In this document: positions 10,999 through 22,130 of the stretch, piece after piece
How positions within the stretch are numbered: the stretch's first letter is position 1
Layout: every line of letters starts with the position of its first letter
NCBI GenBank assembly: GCA_963978895.1
Contig: OZ022247.1
Coordinates: 15,694,312 to 15,758,311, forward strand
Source of the DNA: Erpobdella octoculata
Lineage: Eukaryota; Annelida; Clitellata; Hirudinida; Erpobdellidae
Direction of reading: 5' to 3'
Length of the DNA stretch: 64,000 nucleotides
Notes under the pieces: generated by a model
What the model was told of the DNA's origin: nothing
What the model saw: the letters and a program-made list of their open reading frames with translations, nothing else
Database searches by the model: none
Program-made: the position numbers and the translations under genes

Positions 10999-11800
10999 TC
11001 AATAGTTTTCAACCTCCTCCAGACTTAGAACTCGGGTGGGCCTGTCAGACTCAGCCCGCCTGACAAAGACCGTACCATTCCAGGTCCAGATGGAAGCAAT
11101 TCTCTTTTCTTTAAGAAGTTTTCTACCCTTTGAAAAGATGTCGGCATTTTTTTTTGTTAGGTGTTCGTTTATATAAACTTTTTGCGCAGTGTCTTGTTTT
11201 TGTAGTAATCTCCTTAATTCATAGATCATATCTCTGACAAGCCTGGAGGCGAATGTAACCACAATTGGCCAAGGTGCGTTCTTTGGACCCGGTACGCGAA
11301 ATCCAGCAGTAATGTCACGCTCTGAAATTTCGAGGTCCAACTTTTTCTGACAACATTTTATCACAGCCTTCACCGTATCTTGCCGTGAAGATGGCCTTTG
11401 ACCTCCCCCATCCTTATTGGCAACAGAGGCTGCTTCTGCGTAAGATGACTCGGGTACACCGTGGAACATCTGGGTCTCCAATTGATCGACTTTGAGTTGT
11501 AGGGTACGATTCTCCTCTGTTAGGAATTGGAGCCTGTCAACAATAGGTTTGATCTCATTCTGAAGGGTCTTTGTTACCAGCTCAATCATTGATTCCTTCA
11601 ACATCTCTCTGATGCTCGACTTCAGATCAGGTAGTATCTTACCTTTAATTTTATCTGCCAATGACTCGATGGTTTTATTTTCTGTTAACAAATCCATGAT
11701 TTCCTCATGCTTTGGCGGCTTGCGAGACATTATTTGAGCTAATTCGAGTCGAATTAGCTCAGATAATGTCTCGCTCTTGTTATCAAGTTCGACGGTAGAG
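10999..11800 (-). CDS. CR1/L2-like LINE 2, ORF1 (coiled-coil RNA-binding)
   Basis: A 290-codon frame is open to 11871, but its first 20 or so codons (beyond about 11800) are antisense to the outer I/Jockey-like LINE, so the real element starts inside or is 5' truncated. Seen: a heptad-rich coiled coil around LQFLTEENRTLQLKVDQLE, then a C-terminal basic domain with FRVPGPKNAPWPIVVTFASR and YINEHLTKKNADIF, the arrangement of L1/CR1-type ORF1 RNA chaperones. The TGA at 10999-11001 is followed 9 nt later by the ORF2 start. Confidence 0.65.
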
Positions 11801-13690
11801 CTTATCGGGAAAGGGTCACTAGAGAGTCGTGGAATCTTGAAAAAGCAAACTGGGACGAGTACCGGCGTCACACCAAAATTGAGCTGGAAAAACTCTCACC
11901 ATTTGCTAGGTGCCAGGATGCCTAGAAGGCAATGTCGGAAGCGCTACATGAGGCAGCTTCCATATCTATCCCGCTGAAACGGCGTGGGAGAGAAGGCTTG
12001 CAACCGGTACCGTGGTGGAATGAAGCGATCGCTAAGGTTATAAAGGCTCGAAATCGTGCGTGCAACGCCCTTCAACGTGGATATTCGCAAGATAAACCTG
12101 AAACCTACAGACGGTTGAAAAAAGAGGCACAGGCCGCAGTGAGAGATGCTAAAATAAACCACTGGCGTAGGTTCTGCTCTAGTCTGAATTCACACTCCAA
12201 GTTGGGAGATATGTGGAAGGCAGTTAAAAGTATTAACGGTACTCAGTCTGGATTCAGCGTTCCGGCGTTGAAAAATGACAGAGAAACCGTTTTTACCGAT
12301 AAAGGCAAAGCCGATATGATTGCACAGACAATCAGCTGGAATGCTTCCGACGCAAATCTGTTGCCCGAGTTTGTAGACCTTAAAGCCGCGGATGAAGAAA
12401 GAATCCATTATGCTCTCCAGGCTAGTGTGCTGGAAAATGATGACATGCATGGTTTGAATGCCGACATCACACGGAAAAAGTTGGAGGAGGCTTTGCTTAA
12501 GTGTTCAAAAGGCAAAAGCCCGGGGCCAGACGGTATTTGCTACGAAATGTTGAAGGAAATCGGTAGTAGTGGGTTGAATAAACTACTGGAGTTTATCAAC
12601 CTTTCGTGGGCGAAAAGAGATGTACCAGACATGTGGGGAGAGTCTACGGTCGTTCCTCTACTCAAGCCCGGGAAAGATCCGTCGGATCCAAACTCCTACC
12701 GACCAATTTCTTTCACATCGTCTCTGTGCAAATTGGAAGAACGAATCATAGCAAATCGCCTAAGGCACTACCTAGAGGTATCCAACCTGATTAACCGTGA
12801 GCAATCCGGGTTTCGAAAAGGACGACGATGCACAGACCACATCCTAAGACTCCAGAACGACGTGAAGCAATCGATGTGGAAAGGAGGTGGCACACTGGCG
12901 GTTTTTCTCGACCTTGAGATAGCTTTTGACCTTGTGTGGAGAGATGGATTGGTATGGAAAATGTCTACTTTAGGCATACACGGGCGAATGTTGAAATGGA
13001 TCCAGGCGTTTTTAAGTAACCGAGTAGCCAGGGTGAGAGTTGGTAACACGCTGTCTGATCCTGTTCAGATAGCAAATGGCACTCCCCAGGGCTCAGTTCT
13101 TAGTCCACTCCTGTTTCTAATAATGCTACATGGCCTACCAAGCAGAGAGGTCCATGGGCTACGAACGTCTGTTTTGCTGATGATGTTGCGGTGTGACTTA
13201 CCGGTAAAAATTCCCACGATATGCAACATCACTTTCAAGAACGGATGAACCAGGTTCAAAACTTCTTTGCAAAGTGGGGATTCAAGCTATCAGCAAAAAA
13301 TCTGTAGCGGTCTGTTTCACCCAGTCTCAAAAGTTCCGTCAGAACTCTCCGAAAATCCATATAGGTGGCTACGCCCTGGATTGGAGTACATCAGTTCGTT
13401 TTTTCGGAGTAATATTCGACAGTAAACTGAACTGGGGTCGTCACGTTGACTTAATAGTCAAACGGTGCAAACAACGATTGAACGTGATGAGGCTATTAAC
13501 TAGTCTAACGTGGGGCTGCAATAAGCAGACCCTAATGCTCTACTACCGATGCTCGATTCGGTCGGTAATAGAGTACGGTTGCGAAGCATTTGATAGTGCC
13601 TCGTCTACCTGCAAAGGTAGATTTGACAGGCTACAGCACGCTGCCCTAAGAACGGCCCATTCCCCATGTCTAAAAATACTATGTATAAGG
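11801..13690 (+). pseudogene. I/Jockey-like LINE ORF2, reverse transcriptase (3' piece, broken)
   Basis: Resumes the outer LINE after the inserted block. The linker (LEKANWDEYRRHTKIELEKL) is followed by the long frame 11932-13248 with PWWNEAIAKVIKARNRAC, KGKSPGPDGI, SYRPISFTSSLCKLEERI, FLDLEIAFDLVW and GTPQGSVLSPLL. A frameshift near 13160 throws the catalytic CFADDVAV (about 13170-13190) into another frame, followed by TGA. A further frame, 13274-13747, encodes FFGVIFDSKLNWGRHVDLIV and YYRCSIRSVIEYGCEAFDSA. The C-terminus stops abruptly near 13680. Inactive. Confidence 0.8.
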
Positions 13691-13744
13691 ACATTAAACT
13701 ATCATAAAAAAATGGAATTTAAGTTCTCTTGCTTCTTGCGATTT

Positions 13745-13874
13745 TGAGAGGTGAAGCTCTGTCTGACTAGTGTATTAATTGTCGTTTGTGTTATCTTAAT
13801 AAAATTTTAAACCTTGTTAGTCTCGAGTCAGTTGTTTCGTCGTCAGGCATCAATACCCGAGCAGAATCCCGTCA
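13745..13874 (+). repeat. Partial LTR of a second Ty3/gypsy element
   Basis: The sequence before the primer-binding site ends in CCCGTCA, with AATAAA at about 13798-13803 as a possible polyadenylation signal. The left edge is uncertain: no matching TG inverted end was found, so the LTR is probably truncated where it meets the LINE. Confidence 0.4.
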
Positions 13875-13877
13875 CTT

Positions 13878-13895
13878 TGGTGTCAGAAGTGGGAT
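13878..13895 (+). other. Primer-binding site, complementary to tRNA-Leu 3' end
   Basis: TGGTGTCAGAAGTGGGAT, three bases after the LTR end, complements a tRNA ending ATCCCACTTCTGACA-CCA. This is the 3' end of animal tRNA-Leu(CAA) as I remember it. This site is used by many metazoan gypsy elements. Confidence 0.7.
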
Positions 13896-13941
13896 CGGGT
13901 CATCGTTTTTGTTCAAAACTGTTGCGAATCGTGTTGATATT

Positions 13942-14095
13942 TAGTGAACGATATTCACCGAACCGAATATTTTAGTGAACAATATTTGACGAACCGAATA
14001 TTATAGTGAACGATATTTAACGAACCGATTATTTTATCAAACGAACCGAACATTTTATTCGACGAACTGAATATTAAGAACGAATCGAACATTTC
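13942..14095 (+). repeat. Degenerate 31-bp minisatellite in the gypsy leader
   Basis: Three good units of TTAGTGAACGATATT plus CACCGAACCGAATATT, followed by decayed units up to about 14095. It lies between the primer-binding site and the gag start. Confidence 0.6.
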
Positions 14096-14128
14096 GAATA
14101 AACGTTGAACACGACTAGTTACGTTAAC

Positions 14129-14530
14129 ATGGACAAATTTGATGCAGAGAAACAAGCTGAAATAAAAAGAATTCCGACTGAACGTCTGATTATCAAACTC
14201 AAGGCAGCAGGAAAATCTGAAGAAGAAGTAGAAAAACTGACAAGACCACAATTATTAAATTTATGGGCCGAAATGTTACCAAAAGGAAAAATTGAAGCAG
14301 AATCGCCGCGTAGTGTCACTCCAACCGAAGAAACTCTGACAGAAGCATCAAAGTTTGAACAGTGGAGGATTTCACAAAAGCTGAAGATAAGAGAACAAGA
14401 ATTACTTCGTTTGCAAAAGAAAGACGAAGAAGAACTAAGACTCAAAAAAGGAGAACTCGAAAGACTACGAAAGAAGGACGAAAGAGAACTCGAAAGACAA
14501 CGAAGGAAAGATGATGACACGTTAATTACC
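14129..14530 (+). CDS. Ty3/gypsy gag N-terminal fragment
   Basis: ATG at 14129 follows the leader. It encodes IKRIPTERLIIKLKAAGKS, then VEKLTRPQLLNLWAEML (a helical SAP-like start seen in some animal gypsy gags), then a Lys/Glu/Arg coiled coil. At about 14520-14530 the sequence changes to PLE coding sequence, so capsid, protease and pol are gone. An upstream in-frame ATG at 14105 would add 8 residues. Confidence 0.55.
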
Positions 14531-14559
14531 CTTACCGAATCTAAGTTGTCATGTAAAGT

Positions 14560-15882
14560 TTATACTAACCGACTAGTACCAACTCTTGTCTTAATTATTA
14601 TAGTGATTGCCCGGACCGGTATAAATTAAGTGTAATTAATAACTATCTCTGTAGAGCTTATAAGTTATCTGAGAGCTGGACCGAATTTCATGTTGAAGTC
14701 CAGCGGATTAAACAGTTACTCGTGAACAATAATTATCCAAATCGTCTTATTGATAATACGGTTGCAAAGTTTGTGAACAACATTTGTACTCAAACAGATT
14801 CTAGTAAAGAAGTCGTTAGAAACCAACAAAATGCTTATGATGTTGTTTCTTTATATTACTGTAATCAAATGACAAATAATTATAAAACTGAAGACAAAAT
14901 ATTGAAAAATATTGTATTTAATAATGTAACTGTTCTTGATGACAAAAAATCTCTTAATTTTTATATTTATTATAAAAATAAAAAAACACGTCAACTTGTG
15001 ATGCGTAATAATTTGGCTACTACTCCTATTTACACAGCACAAACAAATTTGGTGTATCGATTTACTTGTCCTTTTCCACACTGTCAGGTGGAAAGCTATA
15101 TTGGTAACACCAAAACCACACTTTGAAAGCGTTTAACCATGCACATTCAACACGGTGCAATAACGGAACATTTGCTTAATGCTCACTCATATAAGCCTAC
15201 TTATAAATTTCTTGTTAAAAACACGGCTGTTCTTAGGGAAACTATGCCATTCAGACTTTATGTAAAAGAGGCATTGGCTATTACTATTTATAAACTGTTC
15301 TTAATAGTGATAACAATTCCAATTATTTAATAATATTTTGAGTCTCTTTGGGCCGTCAATTGCTGTTGGTGGTGCACGGAGGGATTGTAGTATTTCATGC
15401 TTGCTCAATGATGATGTTGTTGAGACAAATGGCTGTGACATTAGTCATGACGAATTGGCTTTATCATGTAACACTTCTAATGACGTTGATGTTGGTAATA
15501 AATTGGTTGGGCGTGTTGAAAGTGAAGTTGTATTACGAATGTTGAGGATGTGGATGATCACTCCTGTCATGATGATATTGTTGACACAGATTACAGTGAG
15601 AATGGTTGCATTGTATTAGCTTCGTCGGGTGTTGCTTCGAAAGAAGTTGATGATGAAGGAGATGATGCATTGGTTGAATGTGTTGATTGTAAAGTTGATT
15701 TGCTGAGTGTCAATGATGTTTGTGACGCCCCTGATCATGAAGGGTATAGCGTCCTTGACAATTTTAGTTGTGCGACTGGTCAAGATGTTTTAAGTGATGA
15801 TATGAAGGATGATGATCTCATTCCGACTCAATTAACAACTGTGCTTAACAGTGATAATATCACTGTCAGACGTAAGCGGTAG
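14560..15882 (+). pseudogene. Penelope-like element 1: RT thumb, GIY-YIG endonuclease and basic C-terminus
   Basis: The first frame runs from about 14598 to TGA at 15124-15126, with YRFTCPFPHCQVESYIGNTK, the start of the GIY-YIG endonuclease (C..C..C, then SYIGxT). After the stop the same frame gives KRLTMHIQHGAITEHLLNAH (the R, H and E/H blocks) and FRLYVKEALAI. The stop falls inside the otherwise well conserved TTL.KRLTMH segment. Frames at 15338-15619 and 15550-15882 form an acidic tail (many D, E and V) ending DNITVRRKR at the stop. The same ending appears in the other two copies here and is probably a nuclear localisation signal. The 5' half of the element is missing, replaced by gypsy sequence. 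Confidence 0.75.
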
Positions 15883-16045
15883 CAAAGGTTTTGAATGTAA
15901 TGTAGTTTATCTGTATTAGTTTGATTTGATTTAATTTTATCTGTTCAACTGTTCTTAATAGTGATAATACCACAGTCGGACGTGAGCGGTGGCGAAAGTT
16001 TTAAATGTATTGTAGTTTGTCTGTATTAGTTTAATTTGATTTTTT
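15838..16045 (+). repeat. Tandem duplication across the PLE stop region
   Basis: Two units of about 105 bp. The first starts at GTGCTTAACAGTGATAATAT and the second at GTTCTTAATAGTGATAATAC (about 15950). The second repeats the end of the coding sequence and the start of the 3' UTR. No hammerhead core is found downstream of this copy. Confidence 0.6.
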
Positions 16046-16128
16046 CTGTTTATAATTTATTCATTATTTGAATCATTATTTAATTTAATTTAATTTATTT
16101 TAAATCCAGTTTTTTTAGTTTATATACT

Positions 16129-16880
16129 GTGCCGGCATCGATGAAATGTATGTTGGAGGTCATTTTTGCAAAATATTTTTTCTGATTATTTTGCAGGACC
16201 ACGGATGTTTTTTTTTATAATAATTTTTATGAATAATTTGCAGAACCACGGCAGTTTTTTATAATTATTTTCTAATGAATATTTTTTAGGACAACCAAAA
16301 TCAGCGACTAGAACTAGAATAACTTATGAGAACAGGCTTAACAAATAGAGAAGAAATAGAGATGTTAAGAAGTTAGAGATAGAGTGGTAAGCAAAAAAAT
16401 AAAGGTGAACCAACCACGCCACTTGCTATGAAAATAAAAGCTTTAGTGAGCTTGCATCGACGCTTCTAGAATAATATAAGTTTTTTTACGTCATTAACTA
16501 GCGCCTGCAAATTTGCAAATATCTGTTTGCCCTTCCCCATTACGCTTTCGGGCTTGAAAAAACGGATTTCGTCGCTGTCATCGTGACGTAACTGTACATC
16601 GACCAGTCATTATGGTGTGCTCGTGCTACAGGTTTAGACAAATTTTTTTTCATTATAGTGTAAATAAATTTAACTTATTTAATTTAAGAATAAAAAACCA
16701 CAACTAATTGCATGAGTACACTTTTTATTACTAGTCTGGCACAAAACCAGTTGATATGAAACAAGTAAAGGAAAAAAAACGAGTTTTTCAAAAGAAACTT
16801 TTATTTCAAGTAAACTTGATTTGCAAATCCAAAAGACAAACAGAAAAGTTTGTAACAACAACAATAATAATAATAAAACA
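16129..16880. repeat. Dispersed repeat B, flank of the spliced gene (copy 1)
   Basis: Closely matches 21003-21690 over its whole length (for example TGCTCGTGCTACAGGTTTAG and the GTCATCGTGACGTAACTGTA stretch). It lies immediately 3' of the minus-strand spliced gene and probably forms its 3' flank within one mobile unit. It ends in a short AAC/AAT microsatellite at 16855-16875. Confidence 0.6.
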
Positions 16881-16947
16881 AATCAAAAACATTTTGTAAC
16901 TGCCACGACAGTGGGTGCAAAAAAAGCCCTGCTAGTTGGTGTTTTAT

Positions 16948-18155
16948 TTATTTTCTGGCAAAAAAATGCACCAACTGCAGGCAGCAGTCACACATAATCG
17001 TGTCCCCTATGCTTGCATCTCTTCGACACGTTCTACAGGTGTAGTTTGGATGCTCCTTCTTCGTTTTTACTGTAAAAATTGAATACATTAAAAATTAGTT
17101 TTCTGTTGTTATTTTAACTTACTCAATTCTAAAACTGTGGTCCACGCATCCACAGCAAACAGGCCTTTGAACAATAGAAGATGTTCAGACACTTCCGGCT
17201 CTTTTATGGCTCTGGAGACATCTATAAACGGACTCACGCTTTCAACGAGGCACCCCTCCTTTACCACCCTTCCAGCTTCCTCTTCACCGAGAATCCACGA
17301 ACGAAACACTAATTAAGAAAAACAAAGTTAAAAACAAAAATGATTTCTTTACTCAAATTTTGAAACTTACGCTTTTTTTCATTCTTTTTCCAGCATAGCT
17401 GAAAATTTTCGTGGCAGCTTCTTATAATGGTCCAAGCGGCGGGTTTTTCTGGGCGTTCCGGGACCACGAGCAACTTTTGGAAGCTCGAGTCTTGACTATT
17501 CTATCGATGGCTGGTTCGGTTGCTCAGTGTCAGCTTTATCCAACCGCCGCCGCTTGTTTACCAGCTGATCCACTGCTCCAAAAGCAAAATTATTTTAATA
17601 GCTTATAACAAAAAGTTACCTCATAACATGTAATTTTTACCTAGGGTGACTTGAACATTTTCCTTTCGACAATCCTGGAGAACACGATCATCACTTAAGC
17701 ACAATTGATCAGACACGTTATCCACTGCTCCAAAAGCGAAATTATTTTAATAGCTTATAACAAAAAGTTATCTTATAACATGTAATATTTACCTAGGTTG
17801 CCTTGAACACCATCACTTGAGGCCAACTGATCAACAGACAGGTCACCCACTGTTACAAAAGCGAAATTATTTTAATAGCTTATAACAAAAAGTTACCTTA
17901 TAACATGTAATATTTACCTAGATTGACTTGAAAATCTTTCTTTTGTTGGATACAATTTCGGAGAACACGAAGTGTTGCCGGGTACTTCTCATACGTGGGC
18001 TTTGACAAATCCTGCATGGCGCTGGCCAGTGAACGAAACAAGAGGTGGGCCTCCGTAAACATCTCCTCCCAAGTCATTGTTTTTTGCCTTTCTGTAATAT
18101 TGTCCATTGCAATTGGCGTCCAATTGTCGGGACAAGGTGGATTTTCTTCATCTTC
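16948..18155 (-). pseudogene. Spliced multicopy gene, copy 1: six exons, Cys-rich C-terminus
   Basis: Minus-strand exons with consensus GT..AG borders: 17918-18155 (has MDNITERQKTMTWEEMF), 17793-17849, 17641-17724, 17371-17572, 17123-17308 and 16948-17069. Exons 2 and 3 are related mini-exons ending in NLG/TLG, and their introns are nearly identical, so they arose by tandem exon duplication. Exon 4 encodes VNKRRRLDK and PRKTRRLDHYKKLPRKF (basic, AT-hook-like). Exon 5 encodes FRSWILGEEEAGRVVKEGCL. Exon 6 ends with YTCRTCRRDASIGD then CDCC, half of a PHD-like finger. Exon 4 has in-frame TAG and TGA, so this copy is dead. The family was not recognised. It is repeated at 28.7-29.4 kb with introns, so it moved as DNA. 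Confidence 0.5.
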
Positions 18156-18182
18156 CTGTTGAAAAAAACAATAATATTTTTA

Positions 18183-18184
<2 letters not shown>

Positions 18185-18242
<58 letters not shown>

Positions 18243-18259
18243 TATTTGTATATATATAT
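18185..18259. repeat. (TA)n microsatellite
   Basis: About 28 uninterrupted TA units, followed by ACTATTTG and a further short TA run. Confidence 0.9.
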
Positions 18260-18440
18260 TTTTAGTCATCCTATTTGTAGGCTCTTGAAACATTTCAACG
18301 CAATGTTTCACTCCATAAATTATCTATCTGGCAGCAGAATAAGCTGTCGAGCCGAAGTAAGGAGTTCTGAACCTATCATAGTCGTAGTCTAATGTTAAGT
18401 AGCTCCGAAAGACTGAGACTTCTAGCCATCCTTTTTTGGG

Positions 18441-18528
18441 GGATGGTCGGTGGCTCAGTTGGTAAGAGCTCTTGCATTTAGGCGAGGCGGTGTTGCCGTA
18501 GACACGTGGGTTCGATTCCTAGTAGAGT

Positions 18529-18566
<38 letters not shown>
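18441..18566 (+). repeat. tRNA-derived SINE or tRNA pseudogene with (TA)n tail
   Basis: An A box (TGGCTCAGTTGGTAAGAGC, 18451-18469) and a B box (GGGTTCGATTCC, 18508-18519) lie at tRNA spacing. The D stem GCTC/GAGC folds perfectly, but the anticodon and T stems are imperfect and no matching acceptor stem is seen. I therefore prefer a SINE head or pseudo-tRNA over a functional tRNA gene. The unit ends in (TA)n at 18531-18566. If the TTTAGGC loop is the anticodon loop, it would be Leu(TAG)-like. Confidence 0.55.
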
Positions 18567-18568
<2 letters not shown>

Positions 18569-18769
18569 TTTTTTTTATTATTTATTTAATAATTAATTAA
18601 ATAATTAAAATAAATAGAAGAACACTGCAATTTATTTTCTCTCTGTCTCTCTCTATGTTTCCTTGGTGATGGGTGTAATTCAACTCGAAACTTATTGGCA
18701 GTTTTTTTTTATTTACATTTAATTTTTTTATATACTTTTTTTAATTAATCATATATTTAAGAACTACTC

Positions 18770-19401
18770 ATAAACCGGAAGTGGGAAAACGACCGGAAGT
18801 GGGAAAGCGACCAAAAGCCGGAAAGCGACCGGGAACGGTAGAGCAAGCAGGAAAGAGAAAACGACCGGAAGCGGTAAATTTACCAAACGCGGGAGAGCAA
18901 TCAGGAACGAGAAAGCAACCGGAAGTGTGAAATCACTTTTTAAGGGGCGCCAAAAAAACAAGCAGGCATTTTAAAAATTTGCAAGCAGGAACGAAAAAGT
19001 GACCGGAAGCGGGAAATCTACCGGAAGCGGGAGAGCAATCAGGAACGAGAGAGCGACCGGATGCGGGAAATCAATTTTTATGGGGCGCCAAACAATTAAG
19101 CAGGCATTTTAAAAATTTGCAAGCAGGAACGAGAAAGCGGGAAATCGACCAGGAAAGCAGGGGTGGACATGTGTCCCCGGGCGATTTTTTTAATGGGCGC
19201 CAAAAAATTTAGGAGGCATTTTACAAATTTGCAATCGGGAAAGCGACCGGGAGAGGGAGAGCAAACAGGAACGAGAAAGCAACCGGAAGCGGGAAAGCGA
19301 CCGGGGGCGGGAAATCGACCGGGGCGGGAGAGCAAGCGAGGAAGGAAACGGGAGCGAGAAAAACGATAGGAAAACCTTTAAAACACCGAGTACCCCTCTA
19401 G
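18770..19401 (+). mobile_element. Helitron-family non-autonomous element with GGGAAAGCGACCGGAAGC minisatellite
   Basis: Tandem, variable units of the type ACCGGAAGCGGGAAA / GCGACCGG fill 18770-19380. The block GGAAACGGGAGCGAGAAAAA, then CGATAGGAAAACCTTTAAAA and a terminal CTAG at 19398-19401 followed by T, resembles the 3' end of the complete element at 27.9-28.7 kb, but the terminal hairpin has been lost. The 5' end was not found. A related block is at 29474-29850. Confidence 0.5.
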
Positions 19402-20099
19402 TATAAAACTTAACTTAACTACACTTTCTTCAGCTGCAATACATAACAGACAATCAAAATTTATCACAAATGTTAAACACGCATGGCGCTGAATGCAAGA
19501 AAGGAGTGGAATTTCTGCCAATTAGGAACCGATAGCAGATCATTAACAATATGCACTGATGTTGATCTTGGACCTGAATTATTGATTTCTATATTATTAT
19601 CTATGCTAGAAAATATTTTAATTACTTATTTGTTTAAACTTAGAAATAGAAAATGTAAAAAAACAGATTTTGATACAATTATTGATAAGTTGGCGGCGGG
19701 AAATCAAGTGAGGAAAGAAAAGGGAGCGAGAGAAATAAAGAAAAACCACGGTAGTAATAGATAATAATTTAATTTCAATAAATCAATTCACCTTGTTTTC
19801 TCGCATGAAAGAAATCACTGATTACAGAACGCGAGAACGAAATGCACAGAAAGAGACGAGAGAGTTATAGCGGATTTTCTTAGCTCGCTGATTTTATATA
19901 CTGTGCGTCACATAGGCTGCAATCTTCCCGCTATTCTCCGGAGGCCTAAGCCCCCGAAATTATGAAATCGACAATCCAAAGATAATAATAAGCTATGCAG
20001 GCAGTCTGCCTGAAGACGACACATTATTTTGTTAATTATAAATATTTGATTAAATAAAGATTATTTTATAAATTATTTAATAATTTATTTGCTGCTATT
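19402..20099. other. Unassigned, with a short unidentified frame and Helitron-like remnant
   Basis: A 93-codon frame at 19483-19764 (LTICTDVDLGPELLISILLS) is not recognised. Its end overlaps a further GGGAAATCAAGTGAGGAAAG stretch related to the Helitron minisatellite (19690-19760). Nothing else is supportable. Confidence 0.3.
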
Positions 20100-21005
20100 G
20101 CACCGGCGGTGACCGATTATTACCCCGGCAATCCCGCCGGTAAAATAATCGGTAAAATTGCTACAGCGCCAGCATTGCCGTGGTAATATTTATAACGGGT
20201 AACACACAGATGAAACGCTTCGCAAATCACCGCAACCAAATCGCCCCGTTTTGGTTTAGCAAGTGCAGAATAGGTTGTACAAGAAACTGTTTTACTCTAA
20301 AAGTTTTGAGTCTATTTAGTAATTTTTAACATCAAAATGTTACTGAAATGTAGTAGGTAGTTATGTTGTGTATATAAAAAATTCAATAAGCACATTTTCT
20401 TTGAGCATTTGTTCAAATTAAACGGTATCTTGTGTGTAACCTAGGTCTATAACAATTGGTCAGCAAATAATATGTTTAGTTTAGACTGAATAAGTTACAT
20501 GTAAACTATAACATATTAAAATTTTATTTAATTTTTATCACTCGTAAAGGTGTTTAATTTGATTCAGGCTTTGAGGTAATTTAACGTGCAACGCAGTACA
20601 TCCGCGCCGCAGCAAAACACGTGAGCTAATTGCCATTACGTTGTTGTTTTATTTTATTTGTATTCTTTAAATATTAATTGATTTATATACAAACCAATTA
20701 CATAAAGTTTTTATAGCAATGGGCTACATGTGATATGATGTGAAGGTTCTTGCTATGCCCGGCTCTATTCTATAACTAAGGGTCGTTGCTATTGCCCCGG
20801 CGGTTTGCCGTGGAAATAATTGGTAAAATTGCTACTGAGCCGGCGGCAGTACCGCCGGTGAAATTGCTACTGAGCCGGCGGCAGTACCGCCGGTGAAATT
20901 GCTACTGAGCCGGCATTCTCGCCGGTGAAATAATAGGTAAAATTGCTACTGAGCCGGCAGTACCGCCGTGCCGCCGTGGCAATAATCGGTAATATTGCTA
21001 TTGTG
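20100..21005. repeat. GC-rich hairpin minisatellite in AT-rich DNA
   Basis: At 20785-21005 there are at least five units of about 34-60 bp, each with AAATTGCTACTGAGCCGGC and a palindromic core such as CCGGCGGCAGTACCGCCGG. Two looser units lie at 20100-20180 (CACCGGCGGTGACCG, CCCGGCAATCCCGCCGG). The cores would form stable hairpins. The segment between, 20181-20784, is plain AT-rich sequence. A last unit (GTGCCGGCAT) touches the start of repeat B at both 16129 and 21003. Confidence 0.65.
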
Positions 21006-21690
21006 CCGGCATGAAATGTATTTTGGCGGTCATTTTTGTAATAATCTTTTTCTGATTATTTTGCAGGACCACAGCGAGTTTTTTATAATAATAATTTTTT
21101 ATGAATAATTTGCAGAACCATAGCGGTTTCTTTTATAATTATTTTCTAATGAATATTTTTTAGGACAACCAAAATCAGCGACTAGGACTAGAATAACTTA
21201 TGAGAACAGGCTTCTCAAATAGAGAAGAAATAGAGAGATGTTAAAAAGTTAGAGATAGTGTGGTATGCAAAAAAATAAAGATGAACCAACTACGCCACTT
21301 GCTAGGAAAATAGAAGCTTTAGTGAGCTTGCGTCGACGCTTCCGGAATAGTATAAGTTTTTTGCGTAATTAACTAGCGCCTGCAAATATCTGTTTGCCCT
21401 TCCCCGTTACGCTTTCGGGCTTTAAAAAACGGCTTTGGTGATTTCGTCGCTGTCATCGTGACGTAACTGTACATCGACCAGTCATTATGATGTGCTCGTG
21501 CTACAGGTTTAGACAAATTTTTTTCATTATAGTGTAAATAAATTTAACTTAATTAATTTAACAAGAATAAAAAAAATCACAACTAATTGCATGAGTACAC
21601 TTTTTATTACTAGTCTGGCACAAAACCAGTTGATATGAAACAAGTAAAGGAAAAAACTTGATTTGCAAATCTAAAAGACAAACAGAAAAG
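21003..21690. repeat. Dispersed repeat B, flank only (copy 3)
   Basis: Second long copy of the sequence at 16129-16880, same orientation. Here it leads into a large (CAA)n array instead of the spliced gene. Confidence 0.65.
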
Positions 21691-21895
<205 letters not shown>

Positions 21896-21896
<1 letters not shown>

Positions 21897-22130
21897 TTAG
21901 ATTGGGTATTAAACGTCAAAAAATGGCATTAAGCGCCGCCTCCGATGCCGCTGTGGCATTAGAGAAAAGAAAAATGGCATCAAGCGCCGAACGAATGGTA
22001 TTAAACGCCAACAAGTGGGTTGCCAGGCCAAGTCATGTTATTGCGCGCAAAATTCAAAGAGTTCTTTTGATTTTAACTTTTAAAATAAAGTTCATATAAA
22101 ATTGATAAAAAAAAAATCTGTTAACTATTG
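21896..22130 (-). repeat. Dispersed repeat A (copy 2, inverted)
   Basis: Inverted match to 978-1205, with the same order of blocks and the trinucleotide array at the equivalent end. Confidence 0.65.

Noticed and set aside
7049..11830. Target duplication around the nested CR1/L2-like LINE
   Set aside because: Sequences at 7049-7066 and 11795-11815 do not repeat in direct orientation. Any duplication has decayed or was never formed.
18441..18530. Functional tRNA-Leu gene
   Set aside because: A and B boxes are good, but the anticodon and acceptor stems do not fold. A SINE or pseudogene is more likely.
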